A DNA stretch of 64,000 bases, taken from contig OX411557.1 in assembly GCA_948146395.1 (NCBI GenBank), positions 37,426,077-37,490,076 on the forward strand, given 5' to 3'. The DNA is from Fragum whitleyi. Its lineage: Eukaryota > Mollusca > Bivalvia > Cardiida > Cardiidae. A program made the translations under genes and the position numbers. The notes under the pieces are model-generated. The model was given only the letters and a program-made list of their open reading frames with translations, did not search any database and was not told the origin of the DNA. Shown here one piece after another: positions 45,508 to 56,776 of the stretch (positions within the stretch are counted from its first letter, which is position 1; each line of letters opens with the position of its first letter).

Positions 45508-46820
45508 TCAGCTAGCCAAACAAAACCAAGTAACAGTTTCTTTTCTCGCATATTGCCAGTTACAAACATTAAAACCCAGATGATGAATACACCACTTTGA
45601 TGTGGGTATGGGACTTTGTGATAACTTCATTTAGAATTTGATCCTAGATACATGTAAGACAAGGATATCTCTGATGGCTGCTAGTTATAGAAGACAATAT
45701 TAGTTATATTGTTTCTTGCAGGGATATATCACTTTTGATTCCTGGCTTGAAAAAATGCTGTCACCGGAGCCGCAGGCAGGGGTTGACAGCATTTTTTTCA
45801 GCTAGGAATAATTCGTCATTTACCCCCACAAGTATTACACATTTTTTATACTCCAAAGTTTTCAACTAAATATCTGTCTTTTGTCTATTTAAGGCTGTCA
45901 TATTCACCAAATTCTTTGAAACTACTTATATCACAAATGCGCCCCAAGTGAAAAGTAAATATATAGTGACATAGGTACTTGTGACATCTTGCCAGTACAT
46001 TCCGAGATGTTGCAATGAAAAAGCAATTCTTGGCTAATTCTGAAAAAAAAGCACTTTAAATGGATTGATTTTAAATTAAATTGAAAGGAATTTATCAGCT
46101 TTTTATATCAGCCTGAACATGTATGTTTTTGATTGACACGAGCTTTCTACTGTAGCATTCGGTATATAATCCAACTTTGTTATCAATGAAGTGAGAGAAT
46201 CATCGCTGCCATTACAGTTTCATATTTAATCTATGTTCCTGGCGACGTCCATTAAGGAAATATTAGAAGCTATACCAGAGCAGCTGTAGATATCAATGTT
46301 TGTTCGGCAAGCAATAGCCAATGAAAATGCGAGTGTATTCTTTGCAGTATAATGGGGGGGAATGGCTCTGTGAGAATAGTGCTTCTATTTCAGTGTTCAA
46401 TCTAGGGAGCTTTGCAATTTAAAGTAATCAACTGGCCCACAGGTTTCTTTGCAAAGGAGTGAGGTTTATTTGTTCAAATCAAATAAGTGAATTTTAAGTA
46501 TTAAATATTCTAGCATGTCTCATTATTTATTGCATCAAGGGAGTGAGGATATTTGGTACCAATAAGTATGAAGGTCTTCCAATACATCAATATGTATTCT
46601 TTCATGTCTCATTATTTATTATAATAAATTAATTAAATTTATATGTGTGAATTTTCCATGATAATGTATTTCTGCCCAATTTCAACCATAGACATCAATT
46701 TTAGAATATCTGTAATAATCAAATGCTATTTATATACATGTAATTATATTTATATATTATAATTGTCTCAATATTTCAATTAATAAAAAAAGCCTTATAG
46801 ATGTATACACAAGAATCAAG
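45508..46820. other. intergenic between GK5 and DNAJC3, nothing recognised
   Basis: AT-rich. A weak palindrome near 45745-45810 (AAAAATGCTGTCA facing TGACAGCATTTTT) could be a small hairpin element. No gene is visible. Confidence 0.45.
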
Positions 46821-46827
46821 TTATTAG

Positions 46828-47540
46828 CTCCACTGGCTGAAAGCCACTGGGGCTATTGTCATGGCGTTGTGTCTGTCGTGCGGTCATCCGTCCGACCGTG
46901 CGTGCGTATGGTCGTAAACTTTTTCTTTAAAGATCTTCTCCTCAGAAACTCCTGGATGAATTTCAACCAAACTTCACAGGAATGATCCTTAGGTGACCCT
47001 CTTTCAAAGTTGTTCTAGAAATTTTGATCCAATGAAAACATGGATTTAATGGGCGTGGCTAATTTCCAAATATGGTAAAAAGTGAGTTTTCTCAGATTCT
47101 AATAGATGGATACGAATTGAATTTTACATGAATGATCCTTGGGTGACCCTTTATCAGTCTACCAAAAATTATTGTGATCAGATGAAAAATATGTATTGTA
47201 TGGGCGGAGGTCATTTCTCTATATGTTATAAAGTGGTAACTTTGAAAATCATTTTCTCAGAATGTGATGGATGGATATCAACCAAATTTCACTGGAATGA
47301 TCCTTTAGTAAACCTTAATCAGTATACCAAAAATTATTGTGATCGGATGAAAAATATGTATTTTATGGTAGGAGGTCATTTCTCTATATGTTATATAGTG
47401 GAAACTTTGAAAATCAATTTCTCAGAATGTAATTGATGGATATCAACCAAATTTCACTGGAATGATCCTTGAGTGAACCTTTATCATGCAGCGAAAAATT
47501 AATGTCATTGGATGGAAAATATGGCTTTCTAGTTTTTTTC
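46828..47540. repeat. tandem-core element E, 4 units
   Basis: The hairpin TAGCTCCACTGGCTGAA / AGCCACTGGGGCTA is followed by TTGTCATGG and a GTCATCCGTCCGACCGTGCG stretch. Four units of about 150-165 bp then carry GAATGATCCTTGGGTGACCC (near 46979, 47130, 47296, 47459). The 47128-47436 open frame with internal repeats is this array. Confidence 0.82.
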
Positions 47541-47719
47541 TTAATTTAATTTTGAGTGTGTGCTTTTTTTTTGCGTTCTCGGTGAGAATGTCTTCAAAAC
47601 AACATTTTATTATCCAATTGTAAGCTTGAGTCAAGGGGATGTCTGTTATCCTAACTTGAGCAAACTTTTAAATGATTTCACGTTTCTTATTTTACCCATA
47701 ACATTTTCCTCATGTATAC

Positions 47720-47820
47720 AAAGTTTAAGCAGACAGTACAGTCTAAGATCAGTCTGCACAGATGTGCAGTCTGATCTTAGCCTACACTGCCTGCTTTCTA
47801 CTTAATCATTGTGGGAAACT
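47720..47820. mobile_element. hairpin repeat, H3-related, sister of 43085-43215
   Basis: CTAAGATCAGTCTGCACAGA / TGTGCAGTCTGATCTTAG forms the stem, flanked by AAGCAGACAGTACAG and CACTGCCTGCTTT. Confidence 0.8.
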
Positions 47821-48140
47821 TAAACAAGTCTGGTTGACATATCCAACAAATTGGGTGATTTGTTTGTAGAAAATCAAAATTAAGTCAGTCAACCAATTAT
47901 TTCATTGCTTTTAAAGTTAAAGCCTTGCAAAAGTTATGTTGAAAATGAAGAAATTGCATCAGACAATAAACAAGAGGTAGGAGTCCCTTTATTGGTCTGA
48001 TGACTTTTCGATCTTCAGATTTGAAAAAGATTTTGTAAATTGTAATAGATAAGGGTTCTGAAATCAATTCATTTGATCACCCTTTTGAATGGCATAAAAG
48101 AGTTCTTAATAAAGGAAGACTTTCTTCAAGAAGTAATTTT

Positions 48141-48860
48141 TTTGCTCTACTAACCAAAGGTTAGAAGAGCTACAGCTATGGAAAGATTCCCTCCTGTCCT
48201 TCTGTCTATCTATTTTTTCTTGATTACGCGATAAATTTCACATACATTAAAGGATCAACTTTCATAAGGGTCATAAAGATCATTGTTTTTGAAAATGGGG
48301 ATGAGCCATCAGGTAACACAGGAAAAGAGGCCTTATGCAATTTTACTTAGGTATTTCACTTGATGCAATCTTGCTTATGCCATAAAGTCCACAAATATAA
48401 TTGGATTCTCTTGAATTTTTCACAGAATGATTGTAGGGTCATAAGTATCAATGCTATTCAGAATGGCCTAGATCTGTTGGATAACTCAGAAAAGGGGTCT
48501 TATGGAATTAGACTTAGGAATATCACTAAGTGCAATCTTGTTTATGCTATTTAGTCCTCAAGTAATTTTGTATTATCATGAAACTTTGACAGGGTGTTTT
48601 TGAGTTCATAATGGTTAATGAAAAGGGTAGAGATCCATAGGAAAAGGGACCTTATGCAAATTCAATAATGAAAACTCATTTACATGATATAGCCCTCAAA
48701 CATCATCAGATTCTCGAGAAACTTTCACAGTATGAGTGTAGGGTAAATAGAAAGCTTTCTTTTGAAAATGAGGAGGATGTTTCAGGCATTACCGGAAGGG
48801 GGGCTTTTTGAATTTCTCTCAAAATCTTTTATTTGTGCAATCAAGTCAACACATATTATC
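48141..48860. repeat. tandem-core element F, about 4-5 units
   Basis: The hairpin GCTCTACTAACCAAAGGTTAG / AAGAGC is followed by CTCCTGTCCTTCTGTCTATC. Units of about 160 bp follow, with ACTTAGGTATTTCACTTGAT, GTCCACAAATATAATTGG and CATAAAGATCATT-like words. Confidence 0.75.
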
Positions 48861-48875
48861 AAATTATATTGAAAC

Positions 48876-49242
48876 TTAAGGTTCATGTAAAGTGTTTGAG
48901 ACCCAATTTTTAGGGCACTTCATTTGCGAAGAAAAAGCTGTATATCCAGGTATATTATATACCAAAATGGAGCTATTTAAAAGCACAAGCAGTTGAGCAA
49001 CATAAGTTAAAATATTGGGCAATTTTATCCAACCGTCATGCAGTTACTTGTTCTGTACAAAATGACCCTTTTCAACAATGTTTTGGCCATACCGCTATAG
49101 CTACGGCTGTCTTATGTTGCTTAATTGCTTGTGCTCATGAATACCTTCATTTTGATATATCATATACCTGGACATACTGCTTTTTCTCGGCTACTGAAGT
49201 GCCCTTAAAATTGGGTCTCAAACACTTTACATGAACCTTAAA
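48876..49242. mobile_element. 367-bp hairpin element flanked by TTAA (piggyBac-type signature)
   Basis: Arms of about 130 bp: TTAAGGTTCATGTAAAGTGT at the left and ACACTTTACATGAACCTTAA at the right, continuing through GAGACCCAATTTT, AAGAAAAAGC, CCAGGTATAT and AGCAACATAAG on both arms. TTAA at each end is the classic piggyBac target. No transposase. One arm plus the centre also occurs at 7004-7232. Confidence 0.85.
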
Positions 49243-49627
49243 CATTCTTTCAAGGCAATAGAATGTCTGAAATATCAGATTAGGCAGAGGAAAAACTTGA
49301 TAGTCAGTAGAGCATATCAGGCCCTAATGTGGTTGTAATTGTTTTTTTTTTTTTAAACTTTCAGTGAAATTTGACCAGTCCTACCACACAACATTTAGGG
49401 ACCAAGTTTAAATTGAATTAAGCCTGATGCTTTTGGAAAACAAGATTTTTTAAGACGTCAAAGTAAAAAGAAGCCCTGCTTTGCTATGCCCACAATTATA
49501 GGCTAATCAAAATTTCTTGAATAGTTTAAACAAAGTGTCAAGGAACATTTCAGCTAAATTTGTTTAAAATTGGCCCATTGGTTTGGGAGGGAATATTTAA
49601 AAAAATAGTTTAAGGATAAACTCACAA

Positions 49628-49860
49628 CAGTTGATTGATTTACTTATGGGGTTTAACTCCACTTTCAACATTACTGCAGCTATATCGAGGCAGATGCGCA
49701 CCTACCCATGGTTTCCTGTCATTTCTTACACAAAATACAGCCACATCATTGCATCAGAGCCACCAGCTTCTCATTCCACTTAAATATACTACTTAATATT
49801 TATCAATTGGGAGACAAAAGACTCATGTCAAAATGACTAGCAAATGTTGGATGGAAGTTT
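49628..49860 (-). mobile_element. SINE family A, diverged
   Basis: In plus orientation: GGGGTTTAACTCCACTTTCA, ACATTACTGCAGCTATATCG, CACCTACCCATGGTTTCCTG, then an interrupted body ending near TCAATTGGGAGACAAAAGAC. Confidence 0.65.
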
Positions 49861-50284
49861 GCCTAATCAGGGTTCAAACTCACTAAACAAGGATTGACAT
49901 CCCAATATGTTAATGCAAAGCGATACAGGCTTGATAAACACACAACAGACACAACACCAGGCTTGCTGGCCTTTTGACAGATGAGTTGATAGTCCTGGAA
50001 GTTAAACATGACTAAGAGATATGAGGTTCACATTTGTCACGCTAAAAAACAACAATGCTAAAACAGCAGCTAAAATAAATACAATTCTAAAAGAAACCAA
50101 TTATGTTATAGAAAACATTGAGGAAAAGAAGAATTTGCTTTCTCTTTAATATTTTCTCAAGTACAAATTCACAGGCAGGTAAAATTCAAGGACAGCACAG
50201 GAAAGGATTCAAGTGAAACTAAAGCATCACCAACAGGTGCCAATGCTCAGCTGCATTGGCAGGATAGTGCAAAAAATCCAAGTA

Positions 50285-51165
50285 AAACAAGAGGGCCATA
50301 GTGGCCCTTAACCCCTCACCTGAGCGAACTGTCGAAAACTCATTTAAAGAAGATTTTGAAAAGCCTTTTTGGCAAATTTTCAGGTTTTTAGGCAAACAGT
50401 CGAACTTCAAGAGTGCGCAAGATTTTTCTAGGATTTGACCCCTGACCTAGTTTTTGACCGCACTTGACCAAATTTTGAACTCGTCTAAGATTTTATCAAG
50501 ACAATTAATTTGACCAAGTTTCAAGTTGATTGGACAAAAAATGTGACCTAAAGAGTGTATAGAAGTTTTTTCCTGAAAATTGACCCTATGACAGTTTATG
50601 ACCCAACTTGACCCAATTTCAAATTCATCTGAGATTTTATCAAGATAATCATTCTGACCAATTTTTAAGTTTATTGTGCAAAAAAAGTGACTTCCAGGAT
50701 GCATACAAGGTTTTTCTAAGATTTGACCCTGTGACCTAGGTTTTGACAGCACTTGACCCAATTTCGAAGATGTACAAGATTTAATGAAGACAATCATTCT
50801 GACCAATTATCAGATAGATTGGGCAAACAATGTGGCCTCTAGAGTGCATACAAGGTTTTCTAAGATTAGACCCCCTGGCCCCAGTTGACCCAATATCAAA
50901 CTCATGCAAGATTTAATCAAGACAATCATTCTGACCAAATTTCAGGTCAATAAGGCAAAGATGTGACCTCTAGAGGGCATACAAGACTTTTCTAAGATTT
51001 GACCCTGTGGTCTAGTTTTTGACCGAAACTGACCCTTATTTCAAAGTTGTCTGAGATTTTTCAAGACAATCATCCTGACCAAATTTCAGGTTGATTGGGC
51101 AAAAAATGTGACCTTTAGAGTGCATATAAGGTAAATGTTGACAACACACGACGGACATCCAACTA
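50285..51165. repeat. tandem-core element B, same family as A but reversed
   Basis: It opens AACAAGAGGGCCATAGTGGC, CCTTAACCCCTCACCTGAGC and runs through about six units. Each has a form of GACCTCTAGAGTGCATACAA, GGTTTTTCTAAGATTTGACC, CAAGACAATCATTCTGACCA and TTTCAGGTTGATTGGGCAAA. These are the complements of the unit words of element A. It ends at CACACGACGGACATCC without the terminal hairpin, so that end is truncated. Open frames 50447-50806 and 51036-51368 are array artefacts. Confidence 0.82.
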
Positions 51166-51449
51166 ACCACAAAAGCTTGCCTGGAGCACTTACTCTTACA
51201 TAACTGTTGCATAACTCTTACAACATGACAGGTGCAACACTCAGCTGCAGGATATGGATAATGCCAAAAATTCAAGTCAAAATAGGGGCATAAATCTTCC
51301 AAAAATACTTTCAGAGTTATAGATCTACCTCTTGATTGTCTAGAAAGCTGTTGTGATAGTGAACACACATGCTAAGTTTCATAGTGATATCTTCATAAAC
51401 TACTGAGACATGACAAAGGTTCAACACCAAGGTGATGACAATACACTTT

Positions 51450-51687
51450 GGCCCGTTTTACTAAAATCCTTACAACAAAATTAATTGTAAGTCAAAATCA
51501 CAAATTGTACCTGGTGTTTTTATTCATTGATAGATTCTGTCATGCAAAATCTCATAGGAATCGTCTTAAAAAGACGATTCCAATGAGATGATGCATAGCA
51601 GAATTCCATATTTAGTTACCACTGTAGAATCAACTTTAATTTTTGACTTAGGCAAAAATGATCGTAAGATGTTTAGCAAAACAGGCC
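51450..51687. mobile_element. hairpin MITE with GGCCCGTTTTACTAAA ends, copy 2
   Basis: Left GGCCCGTTTTACTAAAATCC; right TTTAGCAAAACAGGCC. The central hairpin is AGGAATCGTCTTAAAAAGACG / ATTCC. It aligns with 2777-3026. Confidence 0.85.
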
Positions 51688-51704
51688 CCAGGTTTTCCCT
51701 AATA

Positions 51705-53790
51705 AGAGGACCAAGATGGTCCTAGATCGCTCACCTGAGTCTCTTTGACCCCTGGGACATCACATTAATTAGATAGACAGATGTCAACAAGAGCTTCGCA
51801 GAGCGGCGCATATACGCCCGAAGGAGCTTGTCAGTAACCTTTGCTTGTCAGTAATGCGAGCTTGAATGATAGCTAAAAATATTGCAAACAGACAGACAGG
51901 CAACTGGTGCCAAAACATTTAAATATGAAAATATATTTAGTCCTAAGCACAAAAAGACAACCTACAGAGTCATTATGGCAAGTTTCCTTTCATTCCCATC
52001 CATTATGAAGAAGAAAATGAGCCGACAAGAAATTTTATCTTTCATCAACTCAAGGGCAGATAATCCAAGATAACTCTAGAATTTCTGGAGCATTTTGAAT
52101 TGAAAAGTCCTATGCAAAACTAGACATCATAGAGAGTAATTGTGTCTAGTTTCAGCTCATTTCAATTGATAGTTTAGGAGGAGTTGCACACAAATACAGT
52201 GAATTTCGTTTAATTCAAGGGCAGATAATTCAAGATTTCTCAGGATTGACTGGAGCGATTTGAATTTCAAAGGTCTTATGCACAACTAGACTTCAAAGTA
52301 GTAAATGTGTCTAGTTTCAGCTCATTCCCATTGATAGTTTAGGAGGAGTTGCGCACACAAAAAATAGTGATTTTCGTTAAATTCAAGGGCAGATAATTCA
52401 AGATTTCTCAAGAATGACAGGAGCAATTTGTATGTCAAAGATCTTATGCACAACTAGACATCATAGGGAGTAATTGTGTATAGTTTCAGCTTATTCCCAT
52501 TGATAGTTTAGGAGGAGTTGCACACACAAAAAACGGTGATTTGGGTTATATTAAAGGGCAGATAATTCAAGATTTCTCAGGAATGACTGGAGCGATTTGA
52601 ATTTCAAAGGTCTTATACACAACTAGACATCATAGGGAGTAATTGTGTGTAGTTCAGCTTATTCCCATTGATAGTTTAGGAGGAGTTGCACACAAATACA
52701 GTGAATTTCGTTATATTAAAGGGCAGATAATTCAAGATTTCTCAGGAATGACTGGAGCGATTTGAATTTCAAAGGTCTTATGCACAACTAGACATCATAG
52801 GGAGTAATTGTGTGTAGTTTCAGCTTTTTCCCATTGATAGTTTAGGAGGAGTCACGCACACAAAAAATTGCTAACTGACGGACAGACGGACGGATAGACA
52901 GACTGACAGACAGACGGACGGACGACGGAGGCCATAACATAATACGACCCTTCGGGCGTATAAAAAGAAGATAATTGCCCAAGATCAATACCATGGAATG
53001 TTTTCAGCAAAGAGCAAGACAGATATATATGCCATTTTGCTCTTTGATTCCATGTAAAAAGGGATGCACCCGGGTGGACCCTAAATGTGACCCCAGGGTC
53101 TTGATATGAACAAACTTGGAAGAGGTCCTTAAGATGATGCTATATTCTAAATATGAAAGCTGTCTGCCTTCTGGTTTCAGAGAAGATGATTTTTGAAGGT
53201 TATCCTATTTTCACCCATCGTGCTCAGATGAACTGAAAGGGATGGGCCTGAGTGGAGCCAAAATATGACCAAGGGTCTTGATATGAACAAACTTGGTAGG
53301 GGCCCACTAGATGATGCTACATACCAAAAATAAAAGCAGTGTGCCCTCTGGTTTCGATTAGAGAAGATTTTAAAAGATTTTCGCTATTTGATTCTATGTA
53401 AAAAGGGTTGCGCCTGGGTGGAGCCCAAATATGATCCTAGGGTCTTGATATGAACAAACTTGGTAGGGGTCCACTAGATGATGCTACATACCAAATATGA
53501 AAGCTGTCTGCCTTCTGGTTTCAGAGAAGAAGATTTTTAAAGATTTTCATATTTTCACCCTTTTTGTTAAGGATAAAGGGAAAGTTAGGGGTGGATTTCA
53601 TTTATTCGAACAACTTTGGTAGAGCTTGACTCAAGGAACATCCCTGCCAAGATTCATCAAGATTGGCCCACTGGTTTAGGAGGAGATGTTGTAGGAAATT
53701 GTGGACGACGGACGCCGCACAACTGACGACAGACATTCTACGATCACAATAGCTAGCTTTGAGCACTTTGTGCTCAGGTGAGCTAAAAAC
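51705..53790 (+). mobile_element. tandem-core element D (outer), carrying a nested second element
   Basis: It opens AATAAGAGGACCAAGATGGT, CCTAGATCGCTCACCTGAG. It closes GACGACAGAC..GATCACAATAGCTAGCTTTG, AGCACTTTGTGCTCAGGTGA, GCTAAAAA. Its core is three roughly 170-177-bp units with GGGTCTTGATATGAACAAAC (near 53096, 53273, 53440). The end hairpin matches the head of element A on the other strand. A different element (51788-52968) is inserted near its 5' end. Confidence 0.78.
51788..52968 (+). mobile_element. tandem-core element D2, nested, 5 units of 165-169 bp
   Basis: It opens AACAAGAGCTTCGCAGAGC and GGCGCATATACGCCCGAAGG. Five units then start at CAAGGGCAGATAATTCAAG-type words (52051, 52216, 52384, 52553, 52718). 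Each has CTGGAGCGATTTGAATTTC, CACAACTAGACATCATAGGG and GATAGTTTAGGAGGAGTTG. After the last unit come (GACGGACAGACG)n, CCATAACATAATACGACCC, TTCGGGCGTATAAAAAG. The terminal hairpin TACGACCCTTCGGGCGTA is followed by AAAA. Confidence 0.85.
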
Positions 53791-54796
53791 GCAGAGTTAA
53801 AAAACACAAATTCAAATCATTTTCATTAACTTTTATCATTTTTTCATAATTTCATAATTTCAAATTCAAGTCTTCATACAACAACATTTACACCATAAAT
53901 TGATGGCTTAGTGCCAAACAGTATTAACTGCCTATAAAGATATAGACACTTAAACCTGTTTTGTGCTGAGTCATTGATAAAAGCTTAATCTACTTTGAAA
54001 AACAGACAGTCTGGTGAGGGGAATAAATACTACAAAACTATTGGAAGTGTCTTTATTTTCATAGACAATTTTTTACAACATATTTGCTAATTTCTAGATT
54101 TTTCCACAGTGAATAGCAGACAGTCTAGACTGAGATAAGACTGCATGTTTGTGCACTCTGATCTTAGTCTATATCATTTGCCTAGATTTATGAAAACATA
54201 TAATATGTTGTGAACGGTAGATTTAAGGTTAAAAATTGTAGAACATAATTATTTGTCTTACCCATTCCAACATAATCCCATTTTTTAAGACAAGTTTAGG
54301 AATACATAGTGGAAAACAAGGAAATTTGCAACTTATAGTAAATAAGTTTGTTGGAATGAGGTTTAAAACCGCTTTTAACAATCTTTCTGTGATATTGCAG
54401 TGGCTGCAGCACTTAACAATGGATTCTTGTTTTTTTACAAGTGAAAATGTATCTTTTGTTGTTCACAAAATGAAAGATTAATCAATATTGCAAAAGTTCT
54501 TTATTAATTTTGTGTAAAACAAATTACAAATGTATTAATTTTGAGACATTTCAGCCACTCTTGTGCAAGTTTTCCCCATGTAAATTCAGTGAAACTCAGG
54601 CAGAGTGTACACATCTGTGAAGGTAATTTCAGTGTTTTTCAGTAGTTTTAGCTTCTTTCAACCCTTTGTGATCAGCAGGATATGTCATGAATAGGGTTAA
54701 GGCACTTCAAATAGTTTTGCATTTATCCCTTGAAGTATTTTTGCAGATCAAACTATTCAAATGTTTTAACCATTTGTCCCTTTTTTTAAATAAACT
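53791..54796. other. intergenic with repeat fragments
   Basis: An H3-type stem (AAGACTGCATGTTTGTGCAC, about 54110-54190), a SINE A end fragment on the minus strand (54350-54435, AAAACCGCTTTTAACAATC, AACAATGGATTCTTG) and a TTTTGTTGTTCACAAAATG fragment (54430-54500). Nothing else was recognised. Confidence 0.55.
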
Positions 54797-55160
54797 AGAA
54801 CTGTTGCAGAGAGGACTTATACCCCCCACAAGCACTTTGTCATAATACAAGTGCTATTAGTGCAGGATGTGTTTGTAACAAATATTGAGGTCATATGCAG
54901 CATTTGCAAGTAGTTTCATGATTCTAGGTCGCTTGGTCCTTGACCTTTGACCTATGTGACCCAAAAACAATAGGGCACTTCCTTGGGCCATAAGGAACAT
55001 TTGCATAAAGTTTCATGATTGTAGGTCACTTGGTTCTTGAGTTAGAGTCCGGAAATGAAAAAGGTCTACGGATGGAAGGACAGATGGACAGACAGACAGA
55101 CATGGTGAAACCAATATATCCCCCTCTACTTCGTAGGTGGGGGTATAATTATATTTCATG
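54797..55160 (+). mobile_element. short tandem-core-type element with CCCCC hairpin end
   Basis: It opens AACTAGAACTGTTGCAGAGA and GGACTTATACCCCCC. It closes GACAGATGGACAGACAGAC, CAATATATCCCCCTCTACTT, CGTAGGTGGGGGTATAATTA. The closing hairpin, preceded by CAATATA and a GACAGAC run, has the same order as the other elements. The core has only about one and a half units. Confidence 0.65.
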
Positions 55161-55449
55161 TTCAAAATACACACAAAACAAAATAAAATGGTGGTTATCT
55201 TAAATGAATCAACAGCCAAGTATACTTTGGCTCTTTCCTAGAAGGCAATACAGATTTCAACCCAATAACACTGAAAATTTGATAAGGATTAATTTTTCAT
55301 ATTTAAGTACTCAAAATGCAAGGAACTGTTTTAGTCAATTCCATCCACAGGGATTAACACTTATCTTTGTGAGTAAGGAGACCATTGGATTCCCAAGTTA
55401 TGAAATTATGGTAGTCCAATCTCAAAGAAAGGATTCTAAATCTTCATTA

Positions 55450-55690
55450 GACTGCCTCGTTGGCCTAGTGGTAAATGCACTCGACCCTTGACCTGGAGGT
55501 CCGTGGTTCGAGCCCAACCGTCGCCGGGGTGTGTTTATGGGCAAAACACTTAATAGCCAGCCCCAGTTCACCCAGCTGTAAAAAAGGGTAGCAGTGGATT
55601 TAAACCACTGCCTCTCTCTCAGCGACGTGAAAACATCAGGATTGAGTGTTTGAGAGCGATTCTATAAGCTTAAGCTTTCGTCGCAATCGA
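55450..55690 (+). mobile_element. SINE family B, full length with tRNA head
   Basis: The head TGCCTCGTTGGCCTAGTGGT (A box) and GTCCGTGGTTCGAGCCCAAC (B box) have tRNA-like spacing. The body is GGGCAAAACACTTAATAGCC, CACCCAGCTGTAAAAAAGGG, TAGCAGTGGATTTAAACCAC and GCCTCTCTCTCAGCG. The body shows this is a SINE and not a tRNA gene. Diverged relatives lie at 25600-25835 and 60050-60275. Confidence 0.82.
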
Positions 55691-56584
55691 ACTAAAATAA
55701 ATTAGTATAAACGAATCTTCATTATGGAGAGAACATTGTGGAAAAGAGGAAATTTCTTATTTCAAGCAATTTCTTCATTTTCAAAAGTTCCTCCCCCAAA
55801 AAAGATGGTTTTCTTTCAAGATATTTCTAGATAAATTTCTTAGAGTAAGAAATATGTTTTCAAACACTGAAACAATTTGTCCCTGACTTTCATAAAATAT
55901 CAGCTTTTAAATACAATGCTTGATAGCTTTTAGCACTATCATCACTAATCTACATTCCATATAAAAATAAAGTTATGAACACAATGCCAGGTCATCCTTA
56001 TTCTCAACAATCTTGCTCTGTGTAAGAGAAAACTTTACTAGAAATTAGAATTGATCTTATCCCTCAAGTTTTAATCCTTCATCTGACTGGTCTAGGTAAT
56101 TGAAGTCATTTCTTTTTACATCAAAACTCTTCAATCAATGTATGGAATTCTCATAGTTTGTTAAATACTTAATACAATTACAAGTTTAGCCCCCATATCT
56201 TATGTATCTCATCCCTAAATTCCAGAATAAGAAGGGAGAGTGATAGGGAATTTGGAATTGATTATTTTTGACTATTTATCCAAATAAATACTCCCAGGAG
56301 CAATACAAAGTATGTATAGATAACAAATCTTGTGAAGCAAAACTTTTATTTGGTGTCTTCTTGCTTTTTGTCCTTTATGGTTAATTTCCTCTAAACGTGT
56401 AAAAGGAAACTGACCCAAAATCAAAGAAAAAGACACACAAAATTCAACCAATTAGGTAATTTCTATCACTTGAAATAGGTTTTTCTTACTAAATTTTATA
56501 AGGGGAGCTAAAAATAGGATGGGGCTCTAATCAGAGAAATATGATATTTTGCAGCATATTCATCAAATTAGCTTTAAACAACAG
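55691..56584. other. intergenic downstream of DNAJC3, nothing recognised
   Basis: AT-rich flank between a SINE and the MITE beside the DNAJC3 3' end. No gene or repeat boundary was recognised. Confidence 0.45.
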
Positions 56585-56715
56585 CTCTTTCAATTAAGAC
56601 CAGTCTAAATTTCTGTCATTTTCAATGCATTACAATGCTTGCAAATTATACCCACTTGATTGAGCACTTAAATGCAAAGCCAGATATAATTTGCAAACAT
56701 CCTGAATGCAGAACA
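56585..56715. mobile_element. hairpin MITE family H1, copy 6, beside the DNAJC3 3' end
   Basis: GCTTGCAAATTATACCCACTT faces AGATATAATTTGCAAACATC around a loop TGAGCACTTAAATGCA. Diverged, but with the same arm order as the other five. Confidence 0.65.
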
Positions 56716-56743
56716 GACAATGCATCAACAGCTCAAGCACAGT

Positions 56744-56749
56744 TTTATT
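56744..56749 (-). terminator. DNAJC3: candidate DNAJC3 polyadenylation signal
   Basis: TTTATT on the plus strand is AATAAA in the sense of DNAJC3, 28 bases after the stop codon. If used, the 3' UTR is only about 50 bases and ends where the H1 MITE begins. Confidence 0.4.
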
Positions 56750-56776
56750 CATCACAGTTCATAGTTTGTACAGATT

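Noticed and set aside
47128..47436. 102-codon open frame with an internal duplication
   Set aside because: It is the tandem core of element E read in one frame; the duplication is the DNA unit.
52042..52865. CRISPR-like array of regular repeats
   Set aside because: The units are contiguous 165-169-bp tandem repeats without unique spacers, in animal DNA.
55455..55530. tRNA gene call
   Set aside because: A and B boxes are present, but the sequence continues into the SINE B body shared with two other copies.
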